From Buttiauxella agrestis ATCC 33320 (lineage in GTDB: Bacteria > Pseudomonadota > Gammaproteobacteria > Enterobacterales > Enterobacteriaceae), in the NCBI GenBank assembly GCA_024169445.1, contig JALKFA010000001.1, positions 3,410,001 to 3,474,000 of the forward strand: 64,000 bases of DNA, read 5' to 3'. The notes below the pieces were generated by a model. It was not told where the DNA came from, did no database searches, and saw nothing but the letters and a program-made list of their open reading frames with translations. The position numbers and the translations under genes were made by a program. Positions 8,036 to 16,207 of the stretch are shown piece after piece (position 1 is the first letter of the stretch; every line of letters starts with the position of its first letter).

Positions 8036-9088
8036 TTAATGCAGTTCGGGAGAGACAATTTTGCGGTAGTCAGATGGAGCCATACTGGTCTCTTTTTTAA
8101 AGATGCGGCAGAAATAATTCGCATCCTGGTAAGATAATTCAAGGGCAATGGTATTGACCTTAAGGTTACTGAATTGCAACAGCGATTTCGCAATGCTTAT
8201 TTTTCGGCTGGCAATATAATTTGAAAAACCGGTGCCAATATTTTTCTTAAATGCACGGCTTAAATAGCAGGTGCTCACGAAAGACTTCGCGGCGATATCG
8301 TCAAGCGTGAGATTGTTTAACACATTCTTTTCGATGTGGAATTTTGCCCGCTCGGTGAAGTCCATATTGCCGTTGAAATGCTTCAGAGCATGGTCAAACA
8401 CTTCTTCACTGATGGTCAGCAGGCCGATCATTATCCGGTAATAGGCCGTGCTGGTTAAACCGTGCTGGGTTATATCCTGAATGAGTGCGGCGATTTTTTT
8501 CCCGGTAGGCACCATTTTGTCGCCCTGCGTCGTAATATATTGATGCAGTATTTCCAGCACATCCGTCACGGTTTTACGTTGATCGGCCGTCAGCGATTTG
8601 CGGGTGCAGGCATCATCGAGTTTTTTAAAGATAAAACTGTGCCATTGGGCGTAATCGCAACTTTCGATCAGGCAAATAATGGTCTGTTTTAGCTCTTTGA
8701 GCGCGGCAATATCGGCTTCATTAACATCCAGCGTCTTTTTAATGGTTTCGGTCAGAATGCTTTGTTTCACCGGTTTAAGCAGGTAGTCGTCAACTTTCAG
8801 GTTCAACATGCTGCGGACCAGATCAAAATCGTCATTGGCTGTCGTGACGATCACTTTGGTGTCATTGTTTTTGCTTTTTAAATACTCAATAACCTGATTG
8901 CCGTTAGGCAACGGGATATTAATATCGACAAACATCATATCGATCTGTTCCAGCGTATCAATGAGATGAATGGCTCTTTTCCCAGTGGCGGCTTCATGGA
9001 TCACCGCATTATCCACGCAACGTGAAATAATGCGCCGTAATGACTCAGTTTCAATCGGCTCATCTTCCACAATAACAATGTTGTACAT
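8036..9088 (-). CDS. Response regulator with AraC-type DNA-binding domain
   Basis: A 350-residue YesN-like regulator. The receiver domain covers about residues 1-120, with acidic residues E8-D9-E10, phospho-acceptor D55 in FVDINIP, a T/TA switch region and K105 in LLKP. The middle linker is helical, and the last 100 residues form two helix-turn-helix units of the AraC family (KSFVSTCYLSRAFKKNIG, then ELSYQDANYFCRIFKKET). It lies 18 bases after the histidine kinase gene and is surely co-transcribed with it. By position the pair is expected to activate the Grp microcompartment genes in response to the diol. Confidence 0.92.
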   Translation of the reverse strand: MYNIVIVEDEPIETESLRRIISRCVDNAVIHEAATGKRAIHLIDTLEQIDMMFVDINIPLPNGNQVIEYLKSKNNDTKVIVTTANDDFDLVRSMLNLKVDDYLLKPVKQSILTETIKKTLDVNEADIAALKELKQTIICLIESCDYAQWHSFIFKKLDDACTRKSLTADQRKTVTDVLEILHQYITTQGDKMVPTGKKIAALIQDITQHGLTSTAYYRIMIGLLTISEEVFDHALKHFNGNMDFTERAKFHIEKNVLNNLTLDDIAAKSFVSTCYLSRAFKKNIGTGFSNYIASRKISIAKSLLQFSNLKVNTIALELSYQDANYFCRIFKKETSMAPSDYRKIVSPELH

Positions 9089-9106
9089 GTTAACTCTCCG
9101 TCGTTA

Positions 9107-10336
9107 TCAGGCTTGCAGCATAGGGAAACGCAGTTTGATAGTGGTGCCCATTGCGGGTTGATGAGCACTGATAATTTCCAGCCCATAACTTTCACCAAAT
9201 AACAAGCGCAGGCGGTCCTGAATATTATTAATACCGATACTGCCTTTCAGGCGATTTTGATCGCCTGATAAAATATTGGCAATGTTCTCTTGTGAAATGC
9301 CATCGCCATTATCGGTGACTTCAAGAATAACATCACGTCCATCGTCGACTGCACGTATCAGGAGGAAACTGCTGGTATCCCGTGGCTCTACTACGTAATT
9401 GAAGAAGTTTTCGACCAGCGGTTGTAGTATTAAGAACGGGCAGACAATATCAAGATATTTATCGGGGACGTCACACTGGTAATCAAAACGGTCGCTCATT
9501 CTGACTTTTTGGATCGACATATAACTCTTAACATAGTTTATTTCATGATTCATGGTAATTAACCCATGGTTACTTTTGCGTAATAAATAACGCATCATGT
9601 CAGAGAAATCATGAACCATTGTTTCGGTACGCGTGGCATCTTCCAGGTAAGCCAGTCGTCCGATAGTATTTAAAACATTAAACAAAAAATGGGGGTTAAT
9701 TTGATAAGACAAGGCTTTAAATTCAGCCTCATGTAATGAACGTTCAATCTCAACACGTTTTCTGAGTTCATCAGTAAGTTCCAGATCTTTTTTATGCAAC
9801 TCACGTTGAATATTATTAGCATGCGCTTGTTCGACTAAATAAGAAGAAACATGCAGCAGTGTGGAGGCGGTGGACTCAAAACGTTCATAAGGCATTCTTT
9901 GGGTGTTGTCATGTAAATTAATTAACCACGGGTTTTTCTGCCAGACCTCATTATTATCCAGAATATATGGAATGGTTTGCTCCATTTCCTCTTCAACTTT
10001 TACCTGGCCAGAAATAAATGCCCCCAGATAATGGTCATTAATCATGATTGGCACGGCAAACTCGACAAACCCGCAGTAACAGCGATACACCACAGGTTTA
10101 AGGGTTTCCATTGCTGCCCGGCCACCGGCGTTGTCGCTTTCATGGCAATGTTGGGCAAGTGCTGAGTTAAGGCGGGAACGCGCACAAAAATTGGAAAACC
10201 CACTCGGAGTCGTCACCGGAATGCCATCGTTATCAACCACCACGAGGGCAATCATCATCGACTTGCTAAAATTATCCTGTAACGTCTGAAGCCGTTTGAC
10301 ATCAAGAAATTCGTGTAATTTATATTTATTATTCAT
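9107..10336 (-). CDS. PocR-domain sensor histidine kinase
   Basis: A 409-residue cytoplasmic kinase without membrane helices. Residues about 8-165 form a PocR sensory domain ([22 protein letters not shown]), a fold proposed to sense small diols and found in the propanediol regulator PocR. A helical linker follows (170-205), then the LytS-type phospho-acceptor region [18 protein letters not shown] with H216, and a GHKL ATPase domain (NPHFLFN-type, with DNGDGIS and [12 protein letters not shown]). The start ATG at 10336 has GGAA upstream. Together with the downstream AraC-type regulator it forms the sensing unit of the locus. Confidence 0.92.
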   Translation of the reverse strand: MNNKYKLHEFLDVKRLQTLQDNFSKSMMIALVVVDNDGIPVTTPSGFSNFCARSRLNSALAQHCHESDNAGGRAAMETLKPVVYRCYCGFVEFAVPIMINDHYLGAFISGQVKVEEEMEQTIPYILDNNEVWQKNPWLINLHDNTQRMPYERFESTASTLLHVSSYLVEQAHANNIQRELHKKDLELTDELRKRVEIERSLHEAEFKALSYQINPHFLFNVLNTIGRLAYLEDATRTETMVHDFSDMMRYLLRKSNHGLITMNHEINYVKSYMSIQKVRMSDRFDYQCDVPDKYLDIVCPFLILQPLVENFFNYVVEPRDTSSFLLIRAVDDGRDVILEVTDNGDGISQENIANILSGDQNRLKGSIGINNIQDRLRLLFGESYGLEIISAHQPAMGTTIKLRFPMLQA

Positions 10337-10439
10337 TCCAATTTCCGACCAATTTAATTATTGACAGACATTGAAAATATATCCTAAAGGCTCCAGTAAA
10401 AAATTGAATCGGGTCACATGCAGCGTCAGAAGGGAAGAC

Positions 10440-10464
10440 GGGTTCACGCTAACACCAGAACCCG
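10440..10464. terminator. Hairpin downstream of pepT
   Basis: CGGGTTC (10440-10446) and GAACCCG (10458-10464) can form a 7-bp stem with an 11-base loop, just beyond the minus-strand peptidase stop. A pyrimidine-rich tract follows on the minus strand, but not a clean U-run. It is a probable terminator between pepT and the kinase gene. Confidence 0.5.
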
Positions 10465-10472
10465 GAATAGAT

Positions 10473-11702
10473 CTATTCTGCGGCCAGCAGGCAAAGTTTT
10501 AATGCCACGTTATACGAAGCTTCAAATGCCCGTAGTGGTAAAAACTCAAATTTAGAGTGGAAGTTATGTGCACCAGTAAAGAAATTAGGTGTTAATAACC
10601 CTTTGGCGGAAAGTGCCGCGCCGTCAGTGCCGCCGCGCATCGGAATAACTTTCGGTTCGATATTCAACTCTTTCATAGCATCAAAAATAAGATCAATGGC
10701 CCGGCGATCTTCTTTAATGGCGTTGCTGATATTACTGTAAGTATCACTGATGGAAACGTCGACTTTAGCTGTTGGGTGCTGTGCAGCAATTATCGCGGCG
10801 ACATCACGAATCTGTTGTTTACGTGCTTCAAACGATTGGCCATCAAAATCACGAATATTCGCCTTCAATATCGCGTCATTTTGGGTGGTGTTCAAGCCGT
10901 TAAACCAGATATAACCTTCTCGTCCTTCGGTATTCTCCGGTGTTTGATTGCGGTCGAAATGGCTAATAAAATCGTGCGCCATTAATAATGGGTTCACTAA
11001 TACGCCTTTGGCTGACATCGGGTGGGCGGTTACGCCAGTAAAACGAATCTCAGCATGGGCGGCGTTAAAGTTTTCATACACCACTTCGCCTAATTCACAG
11101 CAGTCGATAGTCCAGGCAAAATCGACATCAAAGCGCGCAAGATCCAGCGCTTTTGCGCCGCATAAACCAATTTCTTCATCGGGTACAAAGGCGACAACAA
11201 TATCGCCATGCGACATGTCAGGTGTCAGGTTTTCCAGCAGCGTCATCACCACCGTAACGGCAGCTTTATTGTCGGCGCCCAGCACGCTGGTGCCATCGCT
11301 AAAAATAATTTCTTCACCTGGATAGGCGAGGATTTCCGGGTGTTCAGATGTGCGCAGCCAGACATCTTGTTGGGGGTTAAGGCACAGATCTTCACCGTTA
11401 AAACGCAACACCTGCGGGTGAATATCCGGTGACAGACCGACATCGACGGTATCAATGTGGGTGATAAACCCAACGCGTGGCGCTCCTTCAACGTTGCCTT
11501 TTTTGACTGCCGTGACGGTGGCATGTTCGTCAATCACTACATCATCAAGACCGAACTCACGCAGTTCGCGGGCGAGTAACTGCGCCATTTCATGCTGGCC
11601 GGGTGTGCTTGGCAAAGTGGTTGCACCGGCCTGGCTTTGGCTGGTGATCGCGAGGTAGCGGAAGAAGCGTTGCGTTAATTGGTTTGCGAGCGGCGATGAC
11701 AT
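10473..11702 (-). CDS. PepT-like tripeptidase (M20B metallopeptidase)
   Basis: A 409-residue M20 family zinc peptidase that releases N-terminal residues from short peptides in the cytoplasm. Visible metal-site motifs are FITHIDTVD, LGADNKAA, PDEEIGLCGA (general-base glutamate pair) and the late RGGTDGAALS. I start at the ATG at 11702, which has AAGGA 7 bases upstream and matches PepT length; an in-frame ATG at 11786 would add 28 non-homologous residues. It diverges from a DppA-like binding protein gene 134 bases away, suggesting a peptide-use pair. It is clearly PepT family, though it may be a paralogue of the housekeeping pepT. Confidence 0.88.
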   Translation of the reverse strand: MSSPLANQLTQRFFRYLAITSQSQAGATTLPSTPGQHEMAQLLARELREFGLDDVVIDEHATVTAVKKGNVEGAPRVGFITHIDTVDVGLSPDIHPQVLRFNGEDLCLNPQQDVWLRTSEHPEILAYPGEEIIFSDGTSVLGADNKAAVTVVMTLLENLTPDMSHGDIVVAFVPDEEIGLCGAKALDLARFDVDFAWTIDCCELGEVVYENFNAAHAEIRFTGVTAHPMSAKGVLVNPLLMAHDFISHFDRNQTPENTEGREGYIWFNGLNTTQNDAILKANIRDFDGQSFEARKQQIRDVAAIIAAQHPTAKVDVSISDTYSNISNAIKEDRRAIDLIFDAMKELNIEPKVIPMRGGTDGAALSAKGLLTPNFFTGAHNFHSKFEFLPLRAFEASYNVALKLCLLAAE

Positions 11703-11836
11703 TGTTAATCCTTCTTTTGGAATCTGCTGGATATATTCAATTGTTTGCAATCTACTTTTAATGTTATTTATTAAGCTGCTTTGCACAAGCGTTAATTCTT
11801 TCTGGGTCAGGAAAATATAAAATTATAAGGGCAGGC

Positions 11837-13450
11837 ATGAAAACTTCTATCACAACACTCTCAACAACAACCACAAAACTTGCATTGATAATAGCCGCGT
11901 TGACAGTCAGTTCCACTGTTGCGGCCAAAACATTAGTGTATTGTTCCGAAGGCTCACCGGAAAACTTTAACCCGCAGTTATATACTTCCGGGACCAGCGT
12001 TGATGCCAGCGCGGTACCGGTTTATAACCGTCTGGTGGATTTTAAAGTAGGTACCACTGAATTGCAGCCAAGCCTGGCTGAAAGCTGGGATGTCAGCGAA
12101 GACGGCAGGGTCTATACCTTCCATTTGCGCAAAGGGGTGAAATTCCAGAGCAACAAATACTTTAAACCAAGCCGTGATTTTAACGCTGACGATGTCATTT
12201 TTTCGTTTATGCGTCAGAAGGACCCAAAACATCCTTACCATAATGTTTCCAATGGAAACTATTCTAATTTCGAAAGTTTAGAATTCGGAAAATTAATCAC
12301 CGCTATTGATAAAGTCGATGATAATACCGTGCGCTTTACCCTGACTCATCCTGAAGCGCCATTTATTGCCGATCTCGGCTGGTATTTTGCCTCTATTCTT
12401 TCCGCTGAATACGCCGACAACATGTTAAAAGCGGGCACGCCAGAACGCGTGGATATGGACCCAATCGGCACAGGACCATTCCGTCTTGCACAATATCAAA
12501 AGGATTCGCGCATTCTGTTTACCGCATTTCCTGAATACTGGCAGGGTAAAGCCAATATCGACAAACTGGTGTTCTCGATAACTCCGGATGCCTCGGTGCG
12601 TGTGGCAAAACTTGAGAAGAACGAATGCCAGGTGATGCCATTCCCTAATCCAGCGGATTTGCCACGCCTGAAAGAAAACGCCGATATTAACCTGATGCAA
12701 AAAGCGGGGCTGAATACCGGTTTCCTCTCTTTTAACACTCAAAAAGCGCCAACGGATAATGTGAAAGTTCGCCAGGCATTAGCCATGGCCATCAATAAGC
12801 CTGCGATTATTGACGCGGTATTCCGTGGCACCGGAACAGCGGCGAAAAACCTGCTACCACCGGGCGTGTGGAGTGCTGACGACACGCTCAAAGATTACGA
12901 ATATGACCCGGAAAAAGCCAAAGCTTTACTGAAAGAAGCAGGTTTCACCAACGGTATGACCATCGATCTGTGGGCGATGCCGGTGCAGCGTCCGTATAAC
13001 CCGAATGCTAAACGCATGGCCGAGATGATTCAGGCCGACTGGGCGAAAATTGGCGTGACGGCGAAAGTGGTGACTTACGAGTGGGGCGAGTATTTAAAAC
13101 GCGTGAAAGACGGTGAGCATCAGGCGGCGCTGATGGGCTGGACCACGGCAACCGGCGACCCGGATAACTTCTTCGGCCCGCTGTTTACCTGTCGTGCAGC
13201 AGATGGCGGTTCTAACTCGGCGAAATGGTGTTATCAGCCGTTTGATAAGCTGATTCTTGAAGCTCGGGCTTCAGGCGACCACGAAAAACGCGTCGAGTTG
13301 TATAAAGAAGCGCAGCAGATGATGCATGACCAAATGCCTGCGGTGATGATTGCGCACTCGACGATTTTCGAGCCGGTTCGCAAAGAAGTGACGGGCTATG
13401 AAGTTGATCCGTTTGGTAAACACATTTTCTACCAGGTGGATGTGAAGTAA
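11837..13450 (+). CDS. Orphan periplasmic peptide-binding protein (DppA-like)
   Basis: A 537-residue family 5 solute-binding protein with a cleaved signal peptide (about residues 1-30, ending VAAKT). The mature start TLVYCSEGSPENFNP and the motif RDFNADDVIFSFMRQKDPKH are typical of DppA. No permease or ATPase genes accompany it, so it probably delivers peptides to the DppBCDF transporter encoded elsewhere, as other lone binding proteins do. It diverges from the pepT-like gene and ends at a REP pair and a strong terminator. A second gene of the same type is at 37417. Confidence 0.9.
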   Translation: MKTSITTLSTTTTKLALIIAALTVSSTVAAKTLVYCSEGSPENFNPQLYTSGTSVDASAVPVYNRLVDFKVGTTELQPSLAESWDVSEDGRVYTFHLRKGVKFQSNKYFKPSRDFNADDVIFSFMRQKDPKHPYHNVSNGNYSNFESLEFGKLITAIDKVDDNTVRFTLTHPEAPFIADLGWYFASILSAEYADNMLKAGTPERVDMDPIGTGPFRLAQYQKDSRILFTAFPEYWQGKANIDKLVFSITPDASVRVAKLEKNECQVMPFPNPADLPRLKENADINLMQKAGLNTGFLSFNTQKAPTDNVKVRQALAMAINKPAIIDAVFRGTGTAAKNLLPPGVWSADDTLKDYEYDPEKAKALLKEAGFTNGMTIDLWAMPVQRPYNPNAKRMAEMIQADWAKIGVTAKVVTYEWGEYLKRVKDGEHQAALMGWTTATGDPDNFFGPLFTCRAADGGSNSAKWCYQPFDKLILEARASGDHEKRVELYKEAQQMMHDQMPAVMIAHSTIFEPVRKEVTGYEVDPFGKHIFYQVDVK

Positions 13451-13455
13451 TTGGT

Positions 13456-13536
13456 TGTCGGATGACGCAAGCTTATCCGACCTGCGAAAAGCGAACAGTT
13501 GTTGTAGGGGGGATAAGTGTTAGCGTCATCCACCAT
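13456..13536. repeat. REP/BIME pair
   Basis: Two palindromes: GTCGGATGACGCAAGCTTAT with TCCGAC (13456-13485), and TGTAGGGGGGATAAG with GCGTCATCCACCA (13503-13535). They are the same families as the REP copies elsewhere in the window. Confidence 0.8.
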
Positions 13537-13572
13537 TTACGTCAATGCAGGCAACAAATGATGAAAAGCAAA

Positions 13573-13599
13573 ACGGGTGCCAAATGCACCCGTTTTTTT
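13573..13599. terminator. Bidirectional intrinsic terminator between dppA-like gene and gcd
   Basis: A stem of ACGGGTGC and GCACCCGT around the loop CAAAT is followed by seven T on the plus strand, with A-rich sequence on the other side. It sits between the ends of two convergent genes, 4 bases from the gcd stop codon. Confidence 0.9.
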
Positions 13600-13602
13600 G
13601 GC

Positions 13603-15993
13603 TTATTTCGCGTCTGGCAACGCGTAAGCAATAATGTAATCACCACGGTCTGGAGACTGACGTGCTCCGCCTGCGTTAATCACAATATATTGCTTGCCGG
13701 TCTTCGGTGACACATAGGTCATCGGGCCAGACTGGCTGCCCACTGGCAGACGTGATTTCCAGATTTCCTTGCCGTTTGCGGTATCAAAGGCGCGCAGATA
13801 GAAATCTTGCGTCCCCGCGAAGAACAGCAGGCCAGACTGAGTTGAAAGCGATGCGCCCAGCGTTGGCATGCCGATGGGGATCGGCAGGTGCATACGAATG
13901 CCCAGCGGGCCGGTGTCCTGCACGGTACCCACCGGAACCTGCCAGACCACTTTCCCGGACTTCAGGTCAACGGCTGACATGGTACCAAACGGTGGTTTCT
14001 GGCACGGAATACCGAGCGGCGACAGGAAACGCTCGCGCATTGCGCCGAACGGCGTGCCGTCCATTGGTACAATACCCATCTCGATACCGCTGGCGTTTTT
14101 CGCCACATTGGCACGCGGCACCATATAGTTTGCCAGTCCCAGACGCATATCGTTGACGAACATCAGGCTGTTGTTCGGGTCAACAGAAACGCTTCCCCAG
14201 TTCATGCCACCCAGTGAACCTGGGAATTGCAGCGAACGATCCAGACCCGGCGGGGTGTAAACACCTTCGTGGCGCATCTCTTTAAATTCGATACGGCAAA
14301 TCAACAGGTCGATTGGCGTAGCACCCCACATGTCCGACTCGTTAAGGGTTTGGTTGCCAATCATTGGCATCCCGACAGAGTACGGCTGGGTTTTTGAGTA
14401 GCGTTCACCTTCAACATTACCTTGTGGAACGGGACGTTCTTCCACTTTCGCCACCGGTTCACCTGTGGCGCGGTTAAGCATGAAAATCATGCCCTGTTTG
14501 GAGGTCTGCACAATCACCGGCGTGGTACTACCTTTGCCGTTTGGCAAGTCATACAACAGCGGTTGCGATGGCAGGTCGAAATCCCACAAATCGTGGTGAG
14601 TGGTTTGATAATGCCAGCGCACCTGGCCCGTTGCGACGTCGACCGCCACAATAGAGGAGCTGTATTTGTCGTCTTGCGCAGTACGTGTGCCGCCGAAGAA
14701 ATCCGGTGTTGCGTTACCGGTTGGCAGGTAAACCAGGCCGAGTTTTTCATCAAAAGACATGGCAGACCAGACGTTTGGCGTACCGCGTGTATAGGTCTGG
14801 CCTTCAGGCGGGACACCGGTAATCGCCGGATTCCCCGGGTCCCATGCCCATGCCAGTTTACCGCTGTGCACGTCATAAGCGCGCACCACACCAGGAGGTT
14901 CGCCAGTGGAGAAGTTATCTGCCACTCGGCCACCGACGATCACCACATTCCCTGCTACCAACGGTGTAGAGGTTTGCTGGTAATAGCCCGCTTTGACTTC
15001 ACCCATGCCGGTTTTCAGGTCAACGGTGCCGTGGTCACCAAAGTCTTCGCACAGTTTGCCGTTGTCGGCATTAATCGCAATCAGGCGTGCATCGGTGGTT
15101 GGCAAGAACAGGCGACGAGGGCAGGCCGCAGGTTGCGCAGGTTCTGCAACAGGGGTTAAGGCTTGTTGAGCGGTTTCCTCGAAATAGCCTAATCCACGGC
15201 AGCGTTGCCAGTTTGGCGCGGTTGCTTTGCTATCAAAGCGCCATTTTTCTTTACCGGAATCGACATCCAGCGCCAGCACTTTGCTGTACGGCGTGCAGAC
15301 AAACAGCGTGTCGCCAACCTGCAATGGCGTGTTCTGATCTTCCGCGCCGGAACCGTTACTTTGTGGGATGTCGCCAGTGTGGGCAATCCACGCCACTTTC
15401 AGGTCGTTGACGTTGCCTTTGTTAATTTGATCAAGGGCAGCAAAACGGTCGCCGTGAGTGGTATTACCCCAATGCTTCCAGTCTTTTTGCGCATCCGCCG
15501 CAGTAACCGGTTTGACCGGCACGTCTTCATTGGCGGCAACTTGTACCTGTGGCACAAACATCCAGCCAGCACTCACCAGCATACACACGGCTAGCAGGGT
15601 GGCGATGCCATAAGCAGGTGCTTTTTTTACCGGAGCACGACTGTGTGCAGCACGTAAAATCGGCCACGCGATGGCGGCGAGGAATGCCAGCACCGCGAAG
15701 GTAAACAGGCGCGAGAATAACGGCCAAAAATCCATTCCCGCATCGCTAATTGCCCAAAAGATAGAGCAGATGAATGCCAGACCATAAAGCAGCAGACCAG
15801 CAGTTTTCTTTTTCAAAATCAAAACAGCGGAGATAAGCATCACGATGCCCATCAGCAGGAAATAAAAAGTCCCGCCGAGTGCGACGAGATAAGCGCCGCC
15901 GATACCAATAGCGAGGCCAATCAAAGCCATCAGCCCGCCGAGAACCCACAGCAGCCCTAATGCCAGGCCGCGCGGGGGAGTGTAACTTGCCAT
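13603..15993 (-). CDS. gcd: Membrane-bound PQQ-dependent glucose dehydrogenase
   Basis: A 796-residue quinoprotein, the same length as the E. coli enzyme, oxidising glucose to gluconolactone in the periplasm and passing electrons to ubiquinone. The first 140 residues hold five membrane helices (for example LLWVLGGLMALIGLAIGIGG). The rest is the eight-bladed PQQ propeller, with signatures such as WKHWGNTTHGDRFAALDQIN and DMWGATPIDLLICRI. No pqq biosynthesis genes are in this window, so cofactor may come from elsewhere in the genome or the medium. The ATG at 15993 follows AGGAGAACGTT, a good ribosome-binding site. Confidence 0.95.
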   Translation of the reverse strand: MASYTPPRGLALGLLWVLGGLMALIGLAIGIGGAYLVALGGTFYFLLMGIVMLISAVLILKKKTAGLLLYGLAFICSIFWAISDAGMDFWPLFSRLFTFAVLAFLAAIAWPILRAAHSRAPVKKAPAYGIATLLAVCMLVSAGWMFVPQVQVAANEDVPVKPVTAADAQKDWKHWGNTTHGDRFAALDQINKGNVNDLKVAWIAHTGDIPQSNGSGAEDQNTPLQVGDTLFVCTPYSKVLALDVDSGKEKWRFDSKATAPNWQRCRGLGYFEETAQQALTPVAEPAQPAACPRRLFLPTTDARLIAINADNGKLCEDFGDHGTVDLKTGMGEVKAGYYQQTSTPLVAGNVVIVGGRVADNFSTGEPPGVVRAYDVHSGKLAWAWDPGNPAITGVPPEGQTYTRGTPNVWSAMSFDEKLGLVYLPTGNATPDFFGGTRTAQDDKYSSSIVAVDVATGQVRWHYQTTHHDLWDFDLPSQPLLYDLPNGKGSTTPVIVQTSKQGMIFMLNRATGEPVAKVEERPVPQGNVEGERYSKTQPYSVGMPMIGNQTLNESDMWGATPIDLLICRIEFKEMRHEGVYTPPGLDRSLQFPGSLGGMNWGSVSVDPNNSLMFVNDMRLGLANYMVPRANVAKNASGIEMGIVPMDGTPFGAMRERFLSPLGIPCQKPPFGTMSAVDLKSGKVVWQVPVGTVQDTGPLGIRMHLPIPIGMPTLGASLSTQSGLLFFAGTQDFYLRAFDTANGKEIWKSRLPVGSQSGPMTYVSPKTGKQYIVINAGGARQSPDRGDYIIAYALPDAK

Positions 15994-16029
15994 AACGTTC
16001 TCCTGTCGAAGTGTGTTCCATTCACTTCT

Positions 16030-16097
16030 TTATGATAAAAACCACATAACGAACCAAATGGTTAATTTTGCGGATATCATAATCTCACGTTATGATA
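16030..16097. promoter_or_regulatory. TTATGATA repeats in the gcd upstream region
   Basis: TTATGATA occurs at 16030-16037 and 16090-16097, and its exact complement TATCATAA at 16075-16082. The last two form a perfect 8-bp inverted repeat with a 7-base spacer. They lie 37-104 bases upstream of the gcd start, so they may be a regulator binding site or part of the promoter. Confidence 0.45.
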
Positions 16098-16159
16098 TTG
16101 CAAAGTTGTTAATGAGAAATCGCGCATTTATTGCGAATAGGTAATGAAGTGCGTTGAGG

Positions 16160-16186
16160 TGTCGGGTAACAGGGTGCTACCCGACA
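16160..16186. repeat. REP-like hairpin downstream of the YdeP-like gene
   Basis: TGTCGGGTA and TACCCGACA form a perfect 9-bp stem around a 9-base loop, 22 bases beyond the stop codon of the minus-strand oxidoreductase. It is a likely transcript end, resembling a short REP palindrome. Confidence 0.65.
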
Positions 16187-16207
16187 AGTGCTTACAGGAA
16201 GGGAGAC

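Noticed and set aside
13503-13536. CRISPR-like repeats among the recurring 30-base palindromes
   Set aside because: They are spaced irregularly at gene ends over the whole window, without uniform spacers or cas genes; they are REP sequences.
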